Shown: positions 59,406-64,000 of the stretch, in pieces
Numbering within the stretch: the first letter of the stretch is position 1
Layout: every line of letters starts with the position of its first letter
From: Asticcacaulis sp. AC460
GTDB taxonomy: Bacteria; Pseudomonadota; Alphaproteobacteria; Caulobacterales; Caulobacteraceae
Assembly: GCF_000495795.1 (NCBI RefSeq)
Contig: NZ_AWGD01000009.1
Coordinates: 78,810-142,809, forward strand
Reading direction: 5' to 3'
DNA: 64,000 nt
Program-made: the position numbers and the translations under genes
Notes under the pieces: generated by a model
What the model was told of the DNA's origin: nothing
The model's database searches: none
What the model saw: only the letters and a program-made list of their open reading frames with translations

Positions 59406-59996
59406 GTGTTTACGGGCATTATTACCAGCATGGGAACAGTGGCGGCGCTGGAGCGTTCGCCGGGTGGCGTGCGACTGACCATGAAGGTCGGTTTCGATCT
59501 GTCGGATGTGGCGCTGGGCGCCTCGATCAGCCATGCCGGCTGTTGCCTGACGGTCGTGACCATCCGCGAAGACGGCTACGACCTCGACGTCTCCAACGAA
59601 ACTCTGCAAGTCACCAACCTGAACACCTGGGAGGTCGGCACCCGGGTCAACCTCGAGCGCGCGCTGAAGATCGGCGACGAACTGGGCGGCCATATCGTTT
59701 CCGGCCATGTCGATGGCCTGGCGGAACTGATCAGCGTCACCCAAGACGGCGACAGCTACCGCCTGAAGTTCCGCGCACCGCCGCCGCTGCACCGCTTTAT
59801 CGCGCCGAAGGGCTCGGTCGCGCTCGACGGCATCTCGCTGACGGTCAACGAAGTCGAAGGCGATATCTTCGGCGTCAACATCATTCCGCACACCTGGCAC
59901 TATACCACTTTGTCGCAGACGAAGGTCGGAGGCCATGTGAACCTTGAAGTCGACCGCCTGGCGCGCTATGCCGCGCGTTGGTTCGAAACTGAGTAG
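59406..59996 (+). CDS. ribE: Riboflavin synthase (alpha)
   Basis: A 196-residue enzyme dismutating 6,7-dimethyl-8-ribityllumazine to riboflavin. It has the family start FTGIITSMGTV and two lumazine-binding barrels, each with an SxxxGxxL/ISHAGCCLTVV-type motif (residues about 36-48, and DGISLTVNEVEGD at about 140-152). It starts with GTG at 59406. RibB and RibH follow, in biosynthetic order. Confidence 0.95.
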   Translation: MFTGIITSMGTVAALERSPGGVRLTMKVGFDLSDVALGASISHAGCCLTVVTIREDGYDLDVSNETLQVTNLNTWEVGTRVNLERALKIGDELGGHIVSGHVDGLAELISVTQDGDSYRLKFRAPPPLHRFIAPKGSVALDGISLTVNEVEGDIFGVNIIPHTWHYTTLSQTKVGGHVNLEVDRLARYAARWFETE

Positions 59997-60002
59997 TACA
60001 AT

Positions 60003-61127
60003 ATGACTCTCCACAGCGTCCCCAGCGATCTCGACAGTCCGATTTCCTCCATCGAGGACATCCTGGAGGATGCGCGTAACGGCCGGCCGTACATCCTGGT
60101 CGATGCCGAAGACCGCGAGAACGAAGGCGATGTCGTCATCCCGGCCCAGATGGCCACGCCCGACGTCATCAACTTCATGGCGCGCTTCGCCCGCGGCCTG
60201 ATCTGCTTGTCGATCACCGGCGAGCGCGCGAGAACCCTGCGCCTGCCTCCGATGGTCCACGACAACGGCGCCCGTAATGGCACGGCCTTCACCGTGTCGA
60301 TCGAAGCCAAGGACGGAATCTCGACCGGGATTTCGCCGCGCGACCGCGCCCATACCATTGCCGTCGCCATCGACCCGACCAAGGATTCGCGCGACATTGT
60401 CTCGCCGGGCCACGTCTTCCCGCTGGTGGCGCGCGACGGCGGCGTCCTGGTTCGCGCCGGCCATACCGAAGCGGCCGTCGATATCTCGCGCATGGCCGGC
60501 CTGTCGCCCGCCGGGGTGATCTGCGAGATCATCAATGACGATGGCACCATGGCGCGGCTGCCGGACTTGATCAAGTTCGCCCAGACCCACGGCATGAAGA
60601 TCGGCACCATTGCCGACCTGATCGCCTACCGCCGCCGCACCGAACGCTTTGTCGACCGCGTGCTGGAGCGGCCGTTCAACAGCCAGTGGGGCGGCCAGTT
60701 CCGGCTGTTCGTCTATCGCAACCAACTGGACGGTTCGGAGCACCTGGCCCTGGTTACCCATCTGCCCCAGGCCGGCAAGCCGACCCTGGTGCGCATGCAT
60801 CAACTGGATCTGGCTTCAGACGTCCTGGCCGGCTTTGGCGACAGCATGCGCGCCGGCTATGTCGAAAAGGCGCTGCAGATCATGGCCGAGCACGACGGAC
60901 CGGCGGTGATGGTGTTGCTGCGTGATCCGGATCCGAAGGTTTTATCGCAACGCTTCGGCGACGACTCGAGTGGCCCGGCCAGCCGCGGCCTGCGTGACTA
61001 TGGCGTCGGCGCCCAGATCCTGCTGGATTTGGGCGTGCGCGACATGATAGCCCTGTCCGGCACGCGTCCCAAGCCAGCCGCTCTGGAAGGCTACGGCCTG
61101 TCGATCATCGACTGGAAGACTTTGTAA
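60003..61127 (+). CDS. ribB: 3,4-dihydroxy-2-butanone-4-phosphate synthase, RibBX type
   Basis: A 374-residue protein. The N-terminal DHBP synthase domain (about 12-210) is intact: ILVDAEDRENEGDVVIPAQ, DNGARNGTAFTVSIEAKDG and GHTEAAVDISRMAGL. The C-terminal region has GTP cyclohydrolase II shape (LRDYGVGAQILLDLGVRDMIALSG) but the zinc-binding cysteines expected in the CLTGDVFGSxRCDC region are missing (here MHQLDLASDVLAGFGDS). It therefore belongs to the RibBX kind, whose X half lacks cyclohydrolase activity. GTP cyclohydrolase II must come from another gene. Confidence 0.9.
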   Translation: MTLHSVPSDLDSPISSIEDILEDARNGRPYILVDAEDRENEGDVVIPAQMATPDVINFMARFARGLICLSITGERARTLRLPPMVHDNGARNGTAFTVSIEAKDGISTGISPRDRAHTIAVAIDPTKDSRDIVSPGHVFPLVARDGGVLVRAGHTEAAVDISRMAGLSPAGVICEIINDDGTMARLPDLIKFAQTHGMKIGTIADLIAYRRRTERFVDRVLERPFNSQWGGQFRLFVYRNQLDGSEHLALVTHLPQAGKPTLVRMHQLDLASDVLAGFGDSMRAGYVEKALQIMAEHDGPAVMVLLRDPDPKVLSQRFGDDSSGPASRGLRDYGVGAQILLDLGVRDMIALSGTRPKPAALEGYGLSIIDWKTL

Positions 61128-61142
61128 GAGTTGGGCGCGTTT

Positions 61143-61342
61143 CCCTTATCCTCCACCGCTTGCGGGGGAGGTGCTGAGCAAGCAAGCCTTCTTCAGGCGA
61201 AGCGCGTCGAAGCGGAGGGAGAGCCGTGAACTCGGAGCTTGTCACGCCCCCTCCGTCTCGACGCGTTTCGGCCCGTAAGGGGCCTCACTTGCTCGACACC
61301 TCCCCCGGCCTCGCCGGCAGGCAAAGCGGTGGAGGATAAGGG
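61143..61342. repeat. 200-bp palindromic element between ribB and ribH
   Basis: The 19-bp arm CCCTTATCCTCCACCGCTT (61143-61161) is the exact reverse complement of 61324-61342. Inside, GGGGGAGGTG followed by GAGCAAG on the left matches CTTGCTC...CACCTCCCCC on the right, and GCGTCGA...GGAGGG pairs with CCCTCCGTC...TCGACGCG further in. The transcript could fold into one long branched hairpin. It has no ORF or transposase, consistent with a MITE-like or REP-like non-autonomous element. Confidence 0.85.
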
Positions 61343-61458
61343 CAGCCCACTATGTCTTCACCCAAGTTTCCGGTCCAATCTCGCGAATTTGGCTTTGTGC
61401 CACAAGCTTTAGGCGTTATTGAGCGCCTCTTCACTTCTGTTCAGTCAGGACGACTCGC

Positions 61459-61926
61459 TTGTCTCAGGAAAATCCGCTCCGTATTCTGATCGTCGAAAGC
61501 CGCTTCTACGACGACATCTCCGACGAGCTTCTGGCCGGCGCCAAGGAAGCGCTGGAGGCCCACGACATCGCCTATGACGTCGTCACCGTGCCTGGCGCCT
61601 TCGAAATCCCGGCCGCCATCGCCATGGCCGAAGACGCCGCCCACCGTCCCATGGGCAAATCCTATGACGGCTATGTCGCGCTCGGCTGTGTCATCCGTGG
61701 CGACACGACCCATTACGACTATGTCTGCCTCGAATCGGCGCGCGGCCTGATGGACCTGTCCTACAAGCAACGCCTGGCCATCGGCTACGGCATCCTGACC
61801 GTCGAGGACGAGGACCAGGCCTGGGTGCGCGCTCGCCGCGCCGAAGGCGACAAGGGCGGTACAGTCGCCAAGGTCTGCCTCAGCATGATCGCGCTGCGCA
61901 AGTCGCTGCTGGAGGGCTCGGTATGA
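61459..61926 (+). CDS. ribH: 6,7-dimethyl-8-ribityllumazine synthase
   Basis: A 155-residue lumazine synthase joining the DHBP and pyrimidine products. It has [37 protein letters not shown] and the active-site HY in [19 protein letters not shown]. It starts with TTG at 61459 ([15 protein letters not shown]), with AGGA ten bases upstream. The nusB start overlaps its stop by four bases. The preceding palindrome separates it from ribB. Confidence 0.94.
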   Translation: MSQENPLRILIVESRFYDDISDELLAGAKEALEAHDIAYDVVTVPGAFEIPAAIAMAEDAAHRPMGKSYDGYVALGCVIRGDTTHYDYVCLESARGLMDLSYKQRLAIGYGILTVEDEDQAWVRARRAEGDKGGTVAKVCLSMIALRKSLLEGSV

Positions 61927-62444
61927 GCGACGCCAAGCCGCAAAGCCTGAAAGCCGTGATGGACCAGCTCAACGCCGAAACCGGTGCCAAGCCGCTGACC
62001 CAACGTGACAAGCGCGCCCGCACTGTGGCCCGCCTGGTCCTAGTCCAGGCCCTTTACCAGATGGAAATCACGGGCACCGGCGTCGAAACCGTCATCCGCG
62101 AGTTCGCCGATCACCGCTTCGATTCCGATCTGGAGGGCGAACCCCTGGCCCAGGCCGACGAGGAGTTCTTCGCCGAGGGCGCCCGTTCCGTCGTGCGCGA
62201 ACAGGGCGTCATCGACCCGCTGATCACCAACCGCCTGGCCTCGGGCTGGCGGCTGGAACGTCTCGACACCACGGTCCGCGCCATCCTGCGCGCAGGCGCC
62301 TGGGAGCTGAAATTCCGCCCCGATGTCGGCCTCGAAGTCGTCATCAACGAATATGTCGAGATCGCTCGCGCCTTCTTCGGCGAAACCGAAGCCCGCTTCG
62401 TCAACGGCGCCCTGGACGGCGTCGCGCGCGACGTGCGCAAGTAA
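61923..62444 (+). CDS. nusB: Transcription antitermination factor NusB
   Basis: A 173-residue NusB, an rRNA antitermination factor binding boxA RNA with NusE/S10. The N-terminal extension of about 30 residues precedes the core [25 protein letters not shown]. The rest has the all-helical family pattern, ending [28 protein letters not shown]. ribH and nusB are coupled, as in most alphaproteobacteria. Confidence 0.93.
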   Translation: MSDAKPQSLKAVMDQLNAETGAKPLTQRDKRARTVARLVLVQALYQMEITGTGVETVIREFADHRFDSDLEGEPLAQADEEFFAEGARSVVREQGVIDPLITNRLASGWRLERLDTTVRAILRAGAWELKFRPDVGLEVVINEYVEIARAFFGETEARFVNGALDGVARDVRK

Positions 62445-62513
62445 CGGCTTTTTGCGCAGGCGAACTCGCCTTAATGGGGTAATATCGTCACTTTAGAGGG
62501 CCGGAGTTCGCTT

Positions 62514-63494
62514 ATGAGTGAGCATCAGCATGACGAGTTCTCGATCATCGACCAGTTGTTCAAGCCGCTCGCCGGGCTTGCCAGGGAGGCGAGGGGGCTG
62601 ATCGACGACGTCGCTGTGATCGCCGCCGACGGCCATCATGACCTGGTGATCTCGACCGACGCCATGGTGGCCGGGGTCCACTTTTTCGAACACGACCCGC
62701 TGGACCTGGTGGCGCGCAAGCTGATGCGCGTCAACCTGTCCGACATTATCGCCAAGGGCGCCATACCCTACGGCTATACCCTGGTCACCGCCTGGCCGCG
62801 CGGCACCACCTATTCCGAAAAGCAGGACTTTGTCCGCGGACTGAAAATCGAACAGGATCGCTTCGGCCTCGACCTGTTCGGTGGCGACACGGTGTCGACC
62901 TACGGCCCGCTGCACGTCTCCATGACCATCTTCGGCCGCGTGCCGCCGGGCCGCGCCCTGTCGCGCCTGGGCGCCCGGCCGGGCGACAAGCTCCTGGTCA
63001 GCGGCTATATCGGGCAAGGCTATCTCGGCCTGAAGGCGCTGCAGGGCGAATTCCTCGGCGTCACCCATGCCGACGAGAACGACATCATCAGCGCCTATCA
63101 CCTGCCGGAGATCCGGCCGGACCTGGCGGTCTGCGTCCGTGACCATGCCCGCGCCTCGATGGACATTTCCGATGGTTTGCTGGCCGATGCCGACCATATG
63201 GCGCGCGTCAACAAGCTGATGATCCGCATCGACCTGAACAAGGTCCCGACCTCGCTGGCCGCCCGGACGGCCATGGGGGCAGGGCTATCGCCGGTCGAGC
63301 TGGTCACCGGCGGCGATGATTATCAGATCCTGTGCGCCGCCGACGATGAGGGCGCCAAGGCCCTTGTCATGTCCGGCTTTTACGAGATCGGCACCTGCCT
63401 TGGCCTGTCCGAGGACACCCCATCCGGGGCCGAACTGTGGGCTGACGGTCGGCGTATCGACGTCGCCGCCAAGGGATATTCCCACCCATTGTAA
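62514..63494 (+). CDS. thiL: Thiamine-monophosphate kinase
   Basis: A 326-residue enzyme phosphorylating thiamine monophosphate to the diphosphate cofactor. The AIR-synthase fold has LIDDVAVI and HDLVISTDAMVAGVHFF for Mg-ATP, VNLSDIIAKGAIPYGY, and DLFGGDTVS. ATG 62514 follows GGAG nine bases upstream. It follows nusB by 69 bp and may be the last gene of the operon. Confidence 0.94.
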   Translation: MSEHQHDEFSIIDQLFKPLAGLAREARGLIDDVAVIAADGHHDLVISTDAMVAGVHFFEHDPLDLVARKLMRVNLSDIIAKGAIPYGYTLVTAWPRGTTYSEKQDFVRGLKIEQDRFGLDLFGGDTVSTYGPLHVSMTIFGRVPPGRALSRLGARPGDKLLVSGYIGQGYLGLKALQGEFLGVTHADENDIISAYHLPEIRPDLAVCVRDHARASMDISDGLLADADHMARVNKLMIRIDLNKVPTSLAARTAMGAGLSPVELVTGGDDYQILCAADDEGAKALVMSGFYEIGTCLGLSEDTPSGAELWADGRRIDVAAKGYSHPL

Positions 63495-63499
63495 TACTT

Positions 63500-63668
63500 A
63501 TGGCTAATTTACAAAACAGGAGGGCTTTCCACCCTCCCGCCAGATTGTTTCCTGAGCAACCTGATCCTACCTTGATACGTATGTGGCGACTCTCGCCGTT
63601 GTGGAATTTGCGTTTCTCCCGGGTGAACTCATAACCCTCCGGACCTTTGATCCGGAGGGTTTTTTCTT
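63500..63668 (+). ncRNA. Candidate small RNA or leader with strong terminator
   Basis: The 303-bp gap after thiL has a GGAGGG-CTTTCCA-CCCTCC hairpin (63522-63540), a CU-rich unpaired TTTCTCCC (63613-63620) and a strong intrinsic terminator at 63633-63668. These resemble the layout of CU-rich trans-acting sRNAs in alphaproteobacteria. An alternative is a 44-codon ORF from ATG 63500, ending at the terminator. No promoter was found. Confidence 0.35.
63633..63668 (+). terminator. Strong intrinsic terminator
   Basis: AACCCTCCGGA and TCCGGAGGGTT form an 11-bp perfect stem around CCTTTGA, followed by TTTTTTC. Confidence 0.92.
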
Positions 63669-63797
63669 GCCGAAAACTTACGGTTCAAAAGGTTAATACA
63701 CCGGCGGGCCAAATTGCGCAGACAGGGACGCGGTCCTAGCATCCGATCATAAGCGAGGCCCCTTGGGTTGGCTTCGATAAGGATCGGAGTTTGGCTG

Positions 63798-64000
63798 ATG
63801 ACACGACTATTGACCCTGACCGCCGTAGCCGCCGTATTAGCGGTATCAACGGCTGTACCGGCTATGGCCGGTGACGACTACGGCTATTCCCGCCGCGAAA
63901 CCTGCTATGACCGCGACCAGGACGCCACCGGCGGCGGCGTTGTCGCCGGCGCCATTGTCGGCGGCGCGGTCGGCGGTCCGGCCGGCGCGGTCGTGGGCGG
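63798..64000 (+). CDS. Glycine-zipper exported protein (truncated by window end)
   Basis: A partial gene. The product begins with a signal peptide (residues 1-25, ending PAMA), has a short acidic/tyrosine-rich mature start with one Cys, then a glycine-zipper stretch (GGGVVAGAIVGGAVGGPAGAVVGG in outline). This is typical of small glycine-zipper 2TM/outer-membrane-associated proteins. GGAG lies upstream of ATG 63798. Length and C-terminus are not seen. Confidence 0.7.
   Translation, partial: MTRLLTLTAVAAVLAVSTAVPAMAGDDYGYSRRETCYDRDQDATGGGVVAGAIVGGAVGGPAGAVVG

Overview
The window is a high-GC (roughly 62%) alphaproteobacterial chromosome segment. The flagellin locus (FlbT, FlaF, several short cysteine-free flagellins, a FlaG-like protein, a FlaEY-like protein and a TPR-glycosyltransferase resembling FlmG) together with GTTC-N7-GTTC LexA-type and sigma-54/ftr-type promoter architecture points to the Caulobacteraceae. 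An Asticcacaulis-like organism is my best guess; this is inferred from gene content and order, not from a database comparison.

Layout. 1-19.7 kb: ETF-ubiquinone oxidoreductase; a 2868-residue RTX-type giant exported protein on the minus strand; a NarL-type two-component pair; a CE2-like SGNH esterase; an exported TPR protein translationally coupled to ispE; a small conserved protein antisense-overlapping ispE; an AmpG-like permease. 19.7-25.5 kb: glyQ-glyS and ppdK. 25.6-33.4 kb: a three-gene BON/OmpA - 30-residue membrane peptide - HhH cassette, a polyglycine-rich exported protein, an HD hydrolase plus a Nudix-like regulator, a universal stress protein, a peroxiredoxin-like/prolyl-hydroxylase fusion, and the first TPR-glycosyltransferase. 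33.4-48.6 kb: a Mug-like glycosylase, the second TPR-glycosyltransferase, flbT-flaF, an autotransporter that interrupts the locus, three flagellins, FlaG, a FlaEY-like 998-residue protein and two small exported proteins. 48.6-57.8 kb: ssb with a perfect LexA box, gyrA, coaD, a cyclophilin, an ORF-less group II intron, several small genes, glyA and a frameshifted membrane-protein gene. 57.8-63.5 kb: nrdR and a riboflavin operon (reductase-only RibD, DUF4279 protein, ribE, RibBX-type ribB, 200-bp palindrome, ribH, nusB), then thiL. The window ends in a possible small RNA and a truncated glycine-zipper protein.

How genes work together. The flagellar block has both structural genes and regulators. 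FlbT and FlaF act on flagellin mRNA and protein, the TPR-glycosyltransferases probably modify flagellin, and flagellins 1 and 2 share promoter layout (ftr-like palindromes, IHF-like site, GG-N10-GC sigma-54 box). These two flagellins also share twin GNC-AAAAU-GNC mini-hairpins at the predicted 5' end of the mRNA. The hairpins vary in stem sequence while keeping the loop, so they are candidate binding sites for post-transcriptional control. This is the most interesting unexplained signal I found. The third flagellin lacks both the promoter box and the hairpins and is diverged in sequence, as expected of a specialised regulatory paralogue.

The riboflavin operon looks complete in order but two proteins have lost half of the usual bifunctional activity (no deaminase domain in RibD, no zinc cysteines in the GCH II-like half of RibB), so those steps must be encoded elsewhere.
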